Of a stretch of DNA of 64,000 nt, positions 41,312-50,917 are shown piece by piece. The stretch is from Marinomonas polaris DSM 16579 (GTDB lineage Bacteria > Pseudomonadota > Gammaproteobacteria > Pseudomonadales > Marinomonadaceae). A model generated the notes under the pieces. That model did no database searches. It was not told the origin of the DNA and saw nothing but the letters and a program-made list of their open reading frames with translations. Position 1 is the first letter of the stretch; each line of letters starts with the position of its first letter. The DNA lies in the NCBI RefSeq assembly GCF_900129155.1, contig NZ_FQVF01000002.1:62001-126000 (forward strand), written 5' to 3'. The translations under genes were made by a program, and so were the position numbers.

Positions 41312-41782
41312 TCAATCTTTCATACTGGGCAAGGGCAACTGAGTTGTCCACTTGATTTGCTCCATGGCGAAGTTTGAGGTGACGTCGGTTAATGCGGTGG
41401 CGCTAATTAATCGTTTATAAAATTTGTCGTACGCTGGAATGTCTTTTACCAGCACACGAAGTAAGTAATCGTATTCTCCTGCCATGCGGTAAAACTCCAC
41501 CACTTCAGGGAATTCAGCCACAACGCGAGCAAACTCATCGGCCCAATTTGCGTCATGCTGATTGGTTTTAACTTGTACAAAAACCGATACGCCAAGTCCT
41601 AGTTTATCTGCGTCTAAAAGCGCGACACGACGTTTAATAAATCCTGCGGTTTCTAGCTTTTGAACTCGTCGCCAGCATGGCGTTTTTGATAAGCCAACTT
41701 GCTGAGCCATAGCCTCTGTTGAAATACTATCATCACTTTGAATTAAGGCAAGTAGTTGCAAATCTATCTCATCTAAGTGCAT
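41312..41782 (-). CDS. Lrp/AsnC family transcriptional regulator
   Basis: A 156-residue Lrp-type regulator: HTH with LDEIDLQLLALIQSDDSIST (3-22) and QQVGLSKTPCWRRVQKLETAG, then the RAM domain with FYRMAGEYDYLLRVLVKDIPAYD. It precedes the large PLP enzyme gene by 48 bp and faces the same way, so it probably regulates it. The 316-bp gap upstream to the carbonic anhydrase gene (41783-42098) is AT-rich with no palindrome or RNA gene that I can support. Confidence 0.88.
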   Translation of the reverse strand: MHLDEIDLQLLALIQSDDSISTEAMAQQVGLSKTPCWRRVQKLETAGFIKRRVALLDADKLGLGVSVFVQVKTNQHDANWADEFARVVAEFPEVVEFYRMAGEYDYLLRVLVKDIPAYDKFYKRLISATALTDVTSNFAMEQIKWTTQLPLPSMKD

Positions 41783-42098
41783 TTTTGTTCTCTTTTTTGT
41801 TTATTTTTTAGATTTTAGTTTCTTATTGTCGTGTTTTTTTTCGCTTGCTGCAACTCGGTTCCTTGACCTAGCCAAATGGAGGAATTTCATTTTTCACTTG
41901 ATGAAAAAAAACGCTCAAAAAGACAGATATTTTTTAAAAAATGAGGATATTAAGTGCTCTAGTGAAAGGGTTTTATAAATATTTTTTATCTGGCGTTCTT
42001 CCTTTGGGTTGTCATCATATAATCAAGACTGCCTTATTTGAGTAAGGTGACAGCACATTAATACAAATTTGGACGGTTAAATATTACAGGAGTAATCA

Positions 42099-42965
42099 AT
42101 GATATTGCGTAATACAATTCGTTTTGTTGGTTTAAGTTTGCTTTCGAGCGCAGCGTTCGCCGCTAATCAAGTTGCAGTGTCGGATGACGTGATATTAAAG
42201 CAGCGTCAAGCACTGCAAGAAAGTACAAAGGGGCAAGGCGTTGGACCGCAATCACCGCGAGACATTGATATAAAGTTTGGTCGTAATATTCAAACCTTTG
42301 CACAAGCACCAGTCTCGAGCAATATGAACCTCTGCAATATTCACTTTCATAAAAATGCTGAACATAAAGGCGGTGAGTTTACTAAGTATGCTGGTAACGG
42401 CGACGGACAGGGATTTCAAACTGGTTATATCTATTCTGGTCAATTGAGTCAGCAAGAATTAGAGCCAGTGAAGGGAGGTGCTATCTGTAAAAGTAAGCAT
42501 AGCGAACTATTTCCTGGCGATACTATTGAAGTGCATTACGTGTATTCCACGGCGCATGTTGAACCGGGTCCAACCCTGGGAGCCTGTATTATAAAGGGGG
42601 GAGCAAGCCCTCAACTTCGTGTAGAAACTCAAGTTTATGTAGCGGTGAATGATAACACAGCGCTTAACTTCAAGGCTTTGACGGCTCACGATGTTCGTAA
42701 CGGTCTTTATCAAGCGACACACATTCCTAATAATACAGGCACACCAGTAACTTATGCAGGTTCTACGACAGGCCCCAGTTACAATGAAAAAGCGTCACCG
42801 TACCAAGTGACTTGGAATGTCCGCCCTAACGTGGCAAAGGTTGATATTCAATCAGTAGGAGACTGGTGCGATAGTCAAAATATCTACCAAGAAGATCACG
42901 CTCATGGTGTAAGAAACCTGATTACCAATCTAGATTTGCTATCAAAGGTTACCGATGCTAATTAA
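42099..42965 (+). CDS. Delta-class carbonic anhydrase
   Basis: Carbonic anhydrases interconvert CO2 and bicarbonate. This 288-residue secreted protein has a signal peptide ending AAFA (about 1-21). CNIHFHKNAEHKGGEF (79-94) and IEVHYVYST (143-151) parallel the HFHWG and ELHLVH zinc-ligand motifs of alpha carbonic anhydrases, with His82, His84 and His146 as the likely metal ligands. I associate this pattern with the delta class (CA_like family) known from diatoms and some marine bacteria. Cysteines at 79, 130 and 163 and one near 259 suggest disulfides in the periplasm. The ATG follows AGGAG. It has its own terminator before the zinc chaperone gene. Confidence 0.82.
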   Translation: MILRNTIRFVGLSLLSSAAFAANQVAVSDDVILKQRQALQESTKGQGVGPQSPRDIDIKFGRNIQTFAQAPVSSNMNLCNIHFHKNAEHKGGEFTKYAGNGDGQGFQTGYIYSGQLSQQELEPVKGGAICKSKHSELFPGDTIEVHYVYSTAHVEPGPTLGACIIKGGASPQLRVETQVYVAVNDNTALNFKALTAHDVRNGLYQATHIPNNTGTPVTYAGSTTGPSYNEKASPYQVTWNVRPNVAKVDIQSVGDWCDSQNIYQEDHAHGVRNLITNLDLLSKVTDAN

Positions 42966-43016
42966 GTAAAAACAGCATGAATTCATGTTCCAGTTACTTT
43001 CTAGTTTTCGCATAAG

Positions 43017-43040
43017 GCCCTCTTTTTAGAGGGCTTTTTC
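43017..43040 (+). terminator. Terminator after the carbonic anhydrase gene
   Basis: GCCCTCT (43017-43023) pairs with AGAGGGC (43028-43034) across a TTTT loop, followed by TTTTTC. Confidence 0.85.
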
Positions 43041-43107
43041 GTTCTTTTGTAAAGCTTATTTTCTTTCTATCAGGTTTTCTTTAAAAAGCGTCTATATCGA
43101 TTTTATA

Positions 43108-43128
43108 AAATGTTATATCATAACATTT
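43108..43128 (+). promoter_or_regulatory. Zur-box-like operator of the ZigA-type gene
   Basis: AAATGTTAT-ATC-ATAACATTT is a perfect 9-bp inverted repeat with a 3-bp centre, matching the Zur consensus GAAATGTTATANTATAACATTTC closely. It lies 20 bp before the ATG of the downstream GTPase. Repression by zinc-loaded Zur, released in zinc shortage, is the direct inference. Confidence 0.8.
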
Positions 43129-43147
43129 CATTCTGTAGGAGAGAGTT

Positions 43148-44359
43148 ATGGAAAGTATGCTAGGCAAATTGCCAGTTACGGTTTTATCAGGCTTTTTAGG
43201 TGCAGGTAAAACAACGGTTTTAAGCCATATATTGAATAACCGTGATGGTTTAAAAGTTGCGGTGATTGTTAATGATATGAGTGAAATCAATATTGATGCG
43301 ACGACGATTAAGCAAGAAGTGTCGCTAAATCGCAGCGAAGAAAAGCTCGTCGAAATGAGTAATGGTTGTATCTGCTGCACCTTACGTGAAGATTTGCTTA
43401 TTGAGGTACGAAAGCTTGCGGAAGACAATTGTTTTGATTATTTAGTGATTGAATCAACCGGTATTTCTGAGCCCTTGCCCGTAGCAGAGACCTTTACTTT
43501 TGCGGATGAAGACGGTGTGAGTCTATCTGACATCGCTCGCCTAGATACCATGGTCACTGTCGTGGATGCGGTGAATTTTATGAAGGATTATGACGATGCA
43601 ATATCCTTGCGAGAAACCGGTGAATCCCTTGGTGAAGAAGATGAGCGTAGCGTGGCGGATTTATTGATTGATCAAGTTGAGTTTGCCGACATCATCTTGA
43701 TCAGTAAAACCGATTTGGTGAATGAAGCGGAATTACGACAATTAGAATCCATCCTTCGTAGCTTTAATACTGAAGCGGAGATTATCCCAATTCATCAAGG
43801 CAAAATAGAGCCTAAACGATTGTTGGGAACCGGCAAGTTTAGCTTTGAGCGAGCACAACAAGCAGCTGGCTGGTTAAAAGAAATGCGTGGAGAGCATGTG
43901 CCAGAAACGGAAGAATATGGAATTGGGAGCTTTTCCTATTTAGCGCGACGACCTTTTCATCCGCAGCGTTTTTTTGATTTCCTTCATAATACTGAGGCGT
44001 TTGGGAAATTGCTGCGCTCGAAAGGCTATTTTTGGTTAGCGACTCGTCCAGAGTTTGCTGGTCAATGGAGTCAGGCGGGCGGTATTGCGCATCATGGTTT
44101 TGCAGGCATGTTTTGGAAAGCGGTACCTAAGGATAAATGGCCACAAGATCCAGAATATCTTGAATCAATAGCAGATCAATGGGTAGAGCCTTTCGGCGAC
44201 ATGCGTCAGGAGTTGGTGTTTATCGGCCAAAATCTGAAAAAAGAGGCTGTGATAGAAGCGTTGGATGCTTGCTTGTTAAGCGATCAAGAATTGCTGGCAG
44301 GAAAAGCAGTATGGGCCACATTGCCCGATCCATTTCCTGAATGGCAAGAGGTTGCTTAA
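43148..44359 (+). CDS. zigA: Zinc metallochaperone GTPase, ZigA/COG0523 family
   Basis: ZigA-type COG0523 GTPases help allocate zinc to essential enzymes during zinc shortage. The 403-residue protein has the P-loop SGFLGAGKTTVLSHIL (around 14-29), the metal-binding CxCC motif in MSNGCICCTLRED (around 74-86), IESTGISEPLPVAE, and SKTDLVNEAEL as the nucleotide specificity motif. The C-terminal half has histidine-containing ARRPFHPQRFFDFLH typical of CobW C-terminal domains. A perfect Zur-like palindrome lies upstream. The ATG follows TAGGAGAGA. Identification is strong; its client protein is not known. Confidence 0.9.
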   Translation: MESMLGKLPVTVLSGFLGAGKTTVLSHILNNRDGLKVAVIVNDMSEINIDATTIKQEVSLNRSEEKLVEMSNGCICCTLREDLLIEVRKLAEDNCFDYLVIESTGISEPLPVAETFTFADEDGVSLSDIARLDTMVTVVDAVNFMKDYDDAISLRETGESLGEEDERSVADLLIDQVEFADIILISKTDLVNEAELRQLESILRSFNTEAEIIPIHQGKIEPKRLLGTGKFSFERAQQAAGWLKEMRGEHVPETEEYGIGSFSYLARRPFHPQRFFDFLHNTEAFGKLLRSKGYFWLATRPEFAGQWSQAGGIAHHGFAGMFWKAVPKDKWPQDPEYLESIADQWVEPFGDMRQELVFIGQNLKKEAVIEALDACLLSDQELLAGKAVWATLPDPFPEWQEVA

Positions 44360-44536
44360 GCTTACTCTTGCTCTGTTGCTTTTCCCCCAATGCTTGGTTA
44401 AAACTCTGAGTACTTTGATGGATTATAACGCTCACTAAGCTTGTATTAGGAAGTTATTTTAATCTTGTATCTGTTCAAATTTTTTTTATATTTGCAGTAT
44501 TATGCGAATATAAAACTCTATCTGGGCTGGAGAAAT

Positions 44537-45031
44537 ATGGATATTGATTTAAAGGCATTACTCACACATTACCTTCGTCAACTTGATAATATGTTGGAAC
44601 AAATTCCAGAGGAAAGCTTTTCAGCTTCGCTGTCAGATAACATGTTTTCTCTTGCGGGTAATGCTCGGATAGCGGCTAATTTTGCTTTGCGTGGATATTG
44701 CCCGCTTGTTGGTGTTAAAACGGTTTCTTTTGATCTAGGGAGCGATGATCAAAACGCAGTACGGGAACAAATTTCCGCTACTTTAGATTATCTTGAAGGG
44801 CTACCTGCAGTAGAGACCTTGAATAAAGATGTGTTGCTTAGTGAGAAGGCGGGATTTACTGAACTGAACCTGCCACAACCTGAGTTTTTACATCATTATA
44901 TAATGCCTAATTTTTTCTTTCATATCAGTATGGTTTACGCCATTGCGAAATCGGTTGGTGTCGACTTAGGGAAGGCAGATTTTGATGGTTATCACAGCTA
45001 TCCAGTCGGTTTTAGTTGGTTAAAGCCTTAA
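44537..45031 (+). CDS. DUF1993 family protein
   Basis: From ATG 44537 (GGAGAA upstream) the protein has 164 residues, in the DUF1993 family of DinB-like four-helix proteins of unknown function. NMFSLAGNARIAANFALRGYCPLVG (around 36-60) is in two stretches of fitting length, and LPQPEFLHHYIMPNFFFHISMVYAIAKSVGV (about 113-143) carries the His pair seen in the family. An in-frame start at 44465 would add a hydrophobic run with no ribosome site. A terminator follows immediately. Confidence 0.82.
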   Translation: MDIDLKALLTHYLRQLDNMLEQIPEESFSASLSDNMFSLAGNARIAANFALRGYCPLVGVKTVSFDLGSDDQNAVREQISATLDYLEGLPAVETLNKDVLLSEKAGFTELNLPQPEFLHHYIMPNFFFHISMVYAIAKSVGVDLGKADFDGYHSYPVGFSWLKP

Positions 45032-45059
45032 AGGAATCAAATGAACTGAACTAAACTGT

Positions 45060-45086
45060 AGCCTCTTTTGTTTTTCAAAAGAGGCT
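45060..45086. terminator. Bidirectional terminator between DUF1993 and RND genes
   Basis: AGCCTCTTTTG (45060-45070) pairs perfectly with CAAAAGAGGCT (45076-45086) across TTTTT, between two convergent genes. Confidence 0.8.
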
Positions 45087-45099
45087 AAATTGACTCTAA

Positions 45100-48000
45100 T
45101 TACTTCTGTTCTCCTTCGTTAATTGGTTCTAGCACTTCCACAGTTTTATTTTTTAATCTATTCATTAATAAATGAATGTCTTCTTTTATCATCAGTAAAA
45201 CAGGGATCAAAATTAATGTTATCACTGTGGCAAACATGATGCCGTAGGCGAGGGACACGGCCGCAGGAATGAGCATTTGTGCTTGTCTTGAGGTTTCCCA
45301 AAGAATCGGAATTAAGCCAGCAAAAGTGGTGAAAGACGTCAGCAATACCGCACGCAAGCGGCTGCGGCAAGCGAGACTGATGGCTTTTTTGACGTGGCTG
45401 GTTTCATGACGAAGGTCGTTGAAGCGAGACACGAGCAACAGACTGTCATTTACCACAACACCGCTGAGCGCAAGTATGCCGTTCAGAGAGAAAATCCCCA
45501 ACGCTAAATTGTTCATCCAATGACCAAGCAATGCACCAATGATTCCGAATGGAATCGCCATCATGATGATAAGCGGCTGCGAGTAAGATTTTAGAGGTAT
45601 CGCCAAAAGTCCATAAATGATCAAGAGAGCGATGAGGAACATCTCCGACATAGATGACTGAGTTTTTTCTCTTTGTTCTGCTTCCCCAGAGAAATAGATC
45701 GAAACTCCGGCAAACTGACGCTTCATCTGTGGTACGACGGCTTTTTGTAAATATTCGACGACTTCTGTTGATGACATGGCGTCTTTATCAACTTCGGCAG
45801 ACAGATACAAAGAGCGTTTGCCATCAATGCGAATAATACGAGTCTCTGCATCTTCTTGAGACAGCGTAGCAACAGTTGAAAGTGGTACGCGGGTACCGTC
45901 GTCTAAAACGATTTTGGTATTCATTACGGCGGCTGGTGATTCTTTTTGTTCGCTTGGATAGCCTAAGCGTACTTCGACTTCCGAGTTGTCTCGCTGGTAT
46001 TTTTGTACTACCTGACCATCAAAATTACGGGCGACTTGAGTGGCTAAATTGCTGGTGGATAATCCTAATAGTCGACCCTGATCGGTTAGTTTTAGGGTGA
46101 GTCGAGACTCGGTAGGCTCATTGTTTTGCTCTATTCCTGTCACCGCTGGTAGTGTGGCTAATTGCTTTAATAGTTCTTCCATTGCACCGTTAAGAACACT
46201 TGTGTCATTACCGCGCAGTTCAACTCTTAACGCGTCAACTGTTTCACGAGCACTACGAATTCGTAGGTTTTTTACACCTTCTGGCATGCCTGAAAGTTGC
46301 TGCCATTTGCTAGCAAATTGCGCTGAGGTATAAGGTCTATTCTCGTCTAGCTCTATGCGTATGTTGCCAGATTGATCATCACTTGCCGTGACTTGGATGT
46401 TTTTGATGGCGACATCGCCTTTCGGTTTAGGAGCTTCTTTAGGTTTTGCCGAGTCTTTTGGTTTTTTGTCTGATTGCTCCGCGCTGTTAACTGGTGGACG
46501 TCGGTGTTCGCCGCCATCGGTGCGTAATGCGATGTCGGCTTGATACGCTTTTTGCTCTAACTCAAATAAAACTTTGTTGGTTTGTCCGTAGCTGACGTCG
46601 TTGTACATGGTGAGTGTGCCACGCACTGTATCTCCTGGAATTTGAGGGAAAAAACTCATCCGGATAGCGCCTGTAAATGGCATGGAAATAACCAGTACAA
46701 AAATAGCGATGAAAAACAAGCAAACAGCGTACCTATGATTAAGCGCTAGATCTATTGTCGGGCGGTAGATACGCTCGCTGAACCACTGCAAACCAAAATC
46801 TGCACCTTGTTGAACCATAGCCCATGCTTTAGATATTGGATTGGTGCGAGTCGATTTTTGTGTATTTATGTGGGCAAGGTGAGCTGGTAGGATAATTTTA
46901 GATTCGATTACCGATAGAATTAAGCAAATAGCCACGACAGTAGCAAATTGAGAATACAGTTGCCCTAAACGCCCTTCAATATTTGATAGAGCCCAGAATG
47001 CTGCGACAGTAGTGAAAACGCCAAATAGTGTCGGAATGGCGACTAACATAGTGCCTTTTATCGTATTACCGATGGTGTCGCCTTCTTTTGACCTGACAGT
47101 ATAGACGCTCTCACCAACCACAACGGCATCATCAACCACAATCCCTAAGGCCATGATAAAACCAAAGGTTGTAAACATGTTCAATGTCAGGCCGATGCTT
47201 TCCGTACCCATGAAAAATAAAGTGCCAAAGAAAATAAACGGCAACCCCATGGCTACCCAAAATGCCACAGTGACGTTCAAGAATATCGCTAGCAAGATAA
47301 AGACGAGTAATACGCCTGTAATGGCGTTTCCTATCATCAATTCTAAGCGTTGATTAATCGATTCACTACGATCATACCAAGTGCCGAGTTCGACATTAGC
47401 TGGTAAGCGTCCGCTGTCCTGCCAATCTTGAATGACAGCTTTTGCTCCGATCACGGAGTTGGAAATATCGCTGGTGCCTGTAGTTAGAACTTGAATGCCT
47501 AAACTATTTTGGCGATTAAAACGCGATAAAACATAATCATCTTCGTCAAATGTGTCGCGTATGTTAGCGATATCGCCCAGTAGAACTTTCCCTCCAGATA
47601 GGTTGGAAATAACGGGAATTCGAGCAAACTCACTTTTTATGTAGGCTTGCTCAGATGCGCTGATGGTTAAGTAAATGTTTTCGTCCCGCAACGTCGCGAC
47701 TTGAGCTGGAGATGATTCGGCATTGATTGCAGTGGCAATATCGGACAAAGTGAGCCCGTAAGCTTCAAGTTTGTTTTTATCAATGTCGATCATAATGGTT
47801 GGGTCTAGCCAACCAGATACTGAAGTCGCACTGATGTTTTCGTTTGCCAATAAATCAGATTCTAATTCATCAGTAAGCTTTTGTAGGGTACGTCGATCTG
47901 CATCACCATAGAGTTGAATCCAAATTGAGTGTTCTTCGCGAGTGGCTTTAGATACGACTGGCGGATCGGCTTCATCAGGAAAAGAAGAAATCTGATCAAC

Positions 48001-48354
48001 CTTATCTTTGACATCGTTTAGGAGCGTATCTATGTCATAACCATCCAGCATTTCGACAGTGGTGCTGGTTGATTTTGCGGTTGATGAAGTTGTAATGGTC
48101 TTGATGCCAGAGACACCTTGTAAGGCTTCCTCTAAAGGAATGGCAATACCTTCTTCGTTTTCTTTGGCTGAGCCGCTGTCATTGCTAACAGAAATAGCCA
48201 CGCGGTTAGGCGTTAGGCTTGGAAAGGCCTCTTTATTCAGCGAGCCCATGTTCAAAACGCCTAAGCTGATAACCAGAATTAGCAATAAATTCGCGGCAAC
48301 TGGATTATTGGCAAACCATGGAATAATGCCTTTCGGCTGATCAGTCGGGCTCAT
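45100..48354 (-). CDS. RND efflux transporter permease subunit
   Basis: A 1084-residue proton-driven inner membrane exporter of the RND family. Helix 1 (about 15-38) and TM2-6 (about 340-490) include VDDAVVVGESVYTV (407-420), the TM4 acidic relay; a second set of helices starts near 540 and ends near 1060. The periplasmic porter regions lie between. Unusually, the second porter region has a Lys/Pro-rich insert (about 613-646). The gene begins by overlapping the adaptor gene end in ATGA, the operon order being OM channel, adaptor, permease. Drug or heavy metal specificity is not evident; it is more like multidrug than metal types. Confidence 0.9.
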   Translation of the reverse strand: MSPTDQPKGIIPWFANNPVAANLLLILVISLGVLNMGSLNKEAFPSLTPNRVAISVSNDSGSAKENEEGIAIPLEEALQGVSGIKTITTSSTAKSTSTTVEMLDGYDIDTLLNDVKDKVDQISSFPDEADPPVVSKATREEHSIWIQLYGDADRRTLQKLTDELESDLLANENISATSVSGWLDPTIMIDIDKNKLEAYGLTLSDIATAINAESSPAQVATLRDENIYLTISASEQAYIKSEFARIPVISNLSGGKVLLGDIANIRDTFDEDDYVLSRFNRQNSLGIQVLTTGTSDISNSVIGAKAVIQDWQDSGRLPANVELGTWYDRSESINQRLELMIGNAITGVLLVFILLAIFLNVTVAFWVAMGLPFIFFGTLFFMGTESIGLTLNMFTTFGFIMALGIVVDDAVVVGESVYTVRSKEGDTIGNTIKGTMLVAIPTLFGVFTTVAAFWALSNIEGRLGQLYSQFATVVAICLILSVIESKIILPAHLAHINTQKSTRTNPISKAWAMVQQGADFGLQWFSERIYRPTIDLALNHRYAVCLFFIAIFVLVISMPFTGAIRMSFFPQIPGDTVRGTLTMYNDVSYGQTNKVLFELEQKAYQADIALRTDGGEHRRPPVNSAEQSDKKPKDSAKPKEAPKPKGDVAIKNIQVTASDDQSGNIRIELDENRPYTSAQFASKWQQLSGMPEGVKNLRIRSARETVDALRVELRGNDTSVLNGAMEELLKQLATLPAVTGIEQNNEPTESRLTLKLTDQGRLLGLSTSNLATQVARNFDGQVVQKYQRDNSEVEVRLGYPSEQKESPAAVMNTKIVLDDGTRVPLSTVATLSQEDAETRIIRIDGKRSLYLSAEVDKDAMSSTEVVEYLQKAVVPQMKRQFAGVSIYFSGEAEQREKTQSSMSEMFLIALLIIYGLLAIPLKSYSQPLIIMMAIPFGIIGALLGHWMNNLALGIFSLNGILALSGVVVNDSLLLVSRFNDLRHETSHVKKAISLACRSRLRAVLLTSFTTFAGLIPILWETSRQAQMLIPAAVSLAYGIMFATVITLILIPVLLMIKEDIHLLMNRLKNKTVEVLEPINEGEQK

Positions 48355-49541
48355 GGTTTCACGCTCTTATCATCTGATGTCGAGGTATTTAATGACTTAA
48401 CAAGAGTGCCTTTTAAATAACTGTTATAAGGTTGTACAAGCACTTGATAGGGTTTGTTTAGCATGGATGTTGGCACCTGAATATAAACGTATTGAGAGTC
48501 AACAAAACGAGGAGTGGTTTCAAAGGCAGCTAGCCGACTATCTTGATCTATGTACCAGATTTCGCTCTTTTGGCTTAAGGCCGTATTAGGTAGTTTCCAA
48601 AGGTTGTCGAGGCGCTTGCCTTGAATCGACACTTCGACAAAAGCTCCCGGGATTAACGCTGGAGTCTGATCGAGTGGGCGGTCTAAGCTAACCAACAAGC
48701 TGCGCATGCGAGTCGTTTCGTCGATGTGTTGGTTGACACTTAAAATTTTACCTTGCCAAGAGTCATTGTTATCAATGCTTGAGATTAATGCTGGCCAGTT
48801 GTCTTTTAGTAGCGTTTTAGTATCGGGGAGCTTTAGCCAATCACTGTTGGATAAATCGATTTTAATTTCGGCTCGATCGACGCTGTATAGTATGCCGATC
48901 TCGCTTCCTGCACTTAGATATGAGCCAAGTGAAACATTACGAGTGACTATTAAAGCGTCAAAAGGTGAGGTTAGTTGGGTATGCTTTAATCTGGTTGTTG
49001 CGTTGCTTAGTTCAGCCTTAGCAGCTTCAACATCAGCTTTAGCTGCTGCTAATTGTGGCTCTCGTAATACTAGGTCTGAATCTGGATCACCTTTAAATCC
49101 AGCGGCTGCCCATTCTGCTCTAGCTTGCTCACCTTGGCGAGCTTCCTCTTTGAGCGCAAGCTCTGCGGTTGCTAGAGTGTTTTTGGCACTGGCTACTGCA
49201 CTGTTTAGTTCGCTGTTTTGTAATTGGCCTAAAAGATGACCTTTCTTGATGACTTGGCCAGACTCAAATTGATTTGAAATGCTAATAACTTCGCCGCTTA
49301 CTTGGCTTGTCATTGTCAGAGAATACCTTGGCTTAACTACACCTGATGCCTTAATAGTGGCCGCATAGCTACCAGTGTTGGCGGTGATTGTTGATAATTC
49401 TAGTGCTTGCGCTGGCGTCTCAGGGCGCGGTGTTTGCAATCGATTTTGCTGTGTTTCAATAGCATGGATAACATAAAAGTAGACACCTGCTATTGCAGCA
49501 CCAGCCAATAATAAGGTGATCCATTGTGAAAGATATTTCAT
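48351..49541 (-). CDS. RND efflux periplasmic adaptor subunit
   Basis: A 396-residue membrane-fusion protein anchored by an N-terminal hydrophobic segment (about 8-28). The lipoyl-like barrel halves, containing SGEVISISNQFESGQVIKKG and SPFDALIVTRNVSLGSYLSAG, flank an alpha hairpin (about 105-190), and the C-terminal beta-barrel region includes PALIPGAFVEVSIQGK. It bridges the permease and the outer membrane factor. Four-base overlap with the permease and one-base overlap with the OM gene show one operon. No lipobox. Confidence 0.9.
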   Translation of the reverse strand: MKYLSQWITLLLAGAAIAGVYFYVIHAIETQQNRLQTPRPETPAQALELSTITANTGSYAATIKASGVVKPRYSLTMTSQVSGEVISISNQFESGQVIKKGHLLGQLQNSELNSAVASAKNTLATAELALKEEARQGEQARAEWAAAGFKGDPDSDLVLREPQLAAAKADVEAAKAELSNATTRLKHTQLTSPFDALIVTRNVSLGSYLSAGSEIGILYSVDRAEIKIDLSNSDWLKLPDTKTLLKDNWPALISSIDNNDSWQGKILSVNQHIDETTRMRSLLVSLDRPLDQTPALIPGAFVEVSIQGKRLDNLWKLPNTALSQKSEIWYIDQDSRLAAFETTPRFVDSQYVYIQVPTSMLNKPYQVLVQPYNSYLKGTLVKSLNTSTSDDKSVKP

Positions 49542-50917
49542 TAAGGTTTTACTCCAAGCCCGAGTGCGAGCCCCAAATCAACTCTGTTTGATAGGTGCTG
49601 ATAAATTAAATTGTCCAATTGTGCTTCTAGGTCAAAAGCAGTGGTTTGCGCATTGATTAAGTCATTCAGTTCGACCAAACCTGTGCGGTATTTTTTCTCG
49701 TATTGAGTGAGGTTCTTTTTGGCGCTAAAAAGTGCTTCATTAATGTGGCGGACTTGCTGTGATAGGACGCGTTCTTGCCCCAAGGTATTTTCTACTTCGT
49801 TGACGGCTGTGAGTAGGGTGTCACGGTAATCTTGATAGGCTTGAGCGGTTTTGAGTTTGGCGATTTCTGCAGCGGCTTTTAGTTTCCCACCTTGATAGAG
49901 TGGCTGAGTTATTTGTGCTAGCAAAGACCAAATAGGCGAACCAAACAAAGCCGCTCTTGGCGATGCTGCTGTTTCGCTTAGTGTTGCGCTTAGGCTGATG
50001 CTGGGAAGCATGTCTTTATAGGCTACAGAGGTATTTAAATCGGCGGCTTCAATAGTCAAATACGCAGCTTTTAAATCCGGTCTGCGTTGTAAGTTTTGTT
50101 GTGGTAGGTCGCTTAATGTAAGGCTGACATTGGGGTAGTTTTGGTTGGTAATGAAACTCAAACTATCTGTTTTGCCTAAGTAAAGTTGCAGGTTGCGTAT
50201 TTCAATAGCTAGGTTTTCTTTGTATTCCACTAGGTCAGCTTTAGATTGAGAAGTGGAAGTACGAGATTCGTCTAGTTCTTCTAAGTTGCCAAGTCCATTT
50301 TTAAAACGTTTTAGAATTAATTGCTCGTTTGCTTCTAACAGTTTTAGGCGTTTCTGCTCAATATCAATGGCATGTTGTTTCGCAGTAATAGCCAGCCAAG
50401 TTTTAACTACATTAGCAACTAAGGTGTCACGGCTGGCTTGATATAAGGCCTCGTCACTGGCAAGCGTTTTGGCCGAAGCTTGTTCTGCTTGAGCGAGTTT
50501 TTGCCATAAATCGGCCTCCCAACTAATGCTTAAACTGGCTTTGTAGTCGGTATTGCTGCCTTCTGATTTGTTACCAGAAAAGCCTGCTTCGACGCTAGGT
50601 AGAGAATCGCCCTGTTGGCTTTTTAAACTCCATAAACTGGCTTGTAGAGTCAGCTGCGTTTTTTGCAAACTAGGATTCGCTTCTAGAGCTTGGGTAATTA
50701 GGCTATTTAGTTGTTCATCTTGTATCAAATCTGTTAAATAGCTTGCAGGAACGACGTTGTCCATTGTTTGCCATTGGGAAGTTTTAGTTTTGCTCGTCGA
50801 ATCTAGTTCTTGTTGCGCTAATTCAGCGTAGTCTTTGCGTTTCTCTGTATTACTACAGGCCGCTAATACCAGGCTGAGGCAGAGCAACCCTATATTTAAA
50901 AAAGGCCGGTTGAGCAT
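49541..50917 (-). CDS. RND efflux outer membrane lipoprotein, TolC/NodT family
   Basis: A 458-residue outer membrane factor with a lipobox LVLAAC (Cys21) and two OEP domains (about 65-255 and 275-450). ITQPLYQGGKLKAAAEIAKL (around 333-352) and RRPDLKAAYLTIEAADLN are the characteristic repeats. It trimerises to form the exit duct for the adaptor-permease complex. It is the first gene of the operon; about 225 bp upstream to the MocR gene hold an AT-rich stretch and one hairpin but no evident repressor site. Confidence 0.9.
   Translation of the reverse strand: MLNRPFLNIGLLCLSLVLAACSNTEKRKDYAELAQQELDSTSKTKTSQWQTMDNVVPASYLTDLIQDEQLNSLITQALEANPSLQKTQLTLQASLWSLKSQQGDSLPSVEAGFSGNKSEGSNTDYKASLSISWEADLWQKLAQAEQASAKTLASDEALYQASRDTLVANVVKTWLAITAKQHAIDIEQKRLKLLEANEQLILKRFKNGLGNLEELDESRTSTSQSKADLVEYKENLAIEIRNLQLYLGKTDSLSFITNQNYPNVSLTLSDLPQQNLQRRPDLKAAYLTIEAADLNTSVAYKDMLPSISLSATLSETAASPRAALFGSPIWSLLAQITQPLYQGGKLKAAAEIAKLKTAQAYQDYRDTLLTAVNEVENTLGQERVLSQQVRHINEALFSAKKNLTQYEKKYRTGLVELNDLINAQTTAFDLEAQLDNLIYQHLSNRVDLGLALGLGVKP

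Noticed and set aside
41783-42098. Possible small gene or RNA in the gap before the carbonic anhydrase
   Set aside because: Only A/T runs and no stable stem with T-run or promoter-like pair that I can support.
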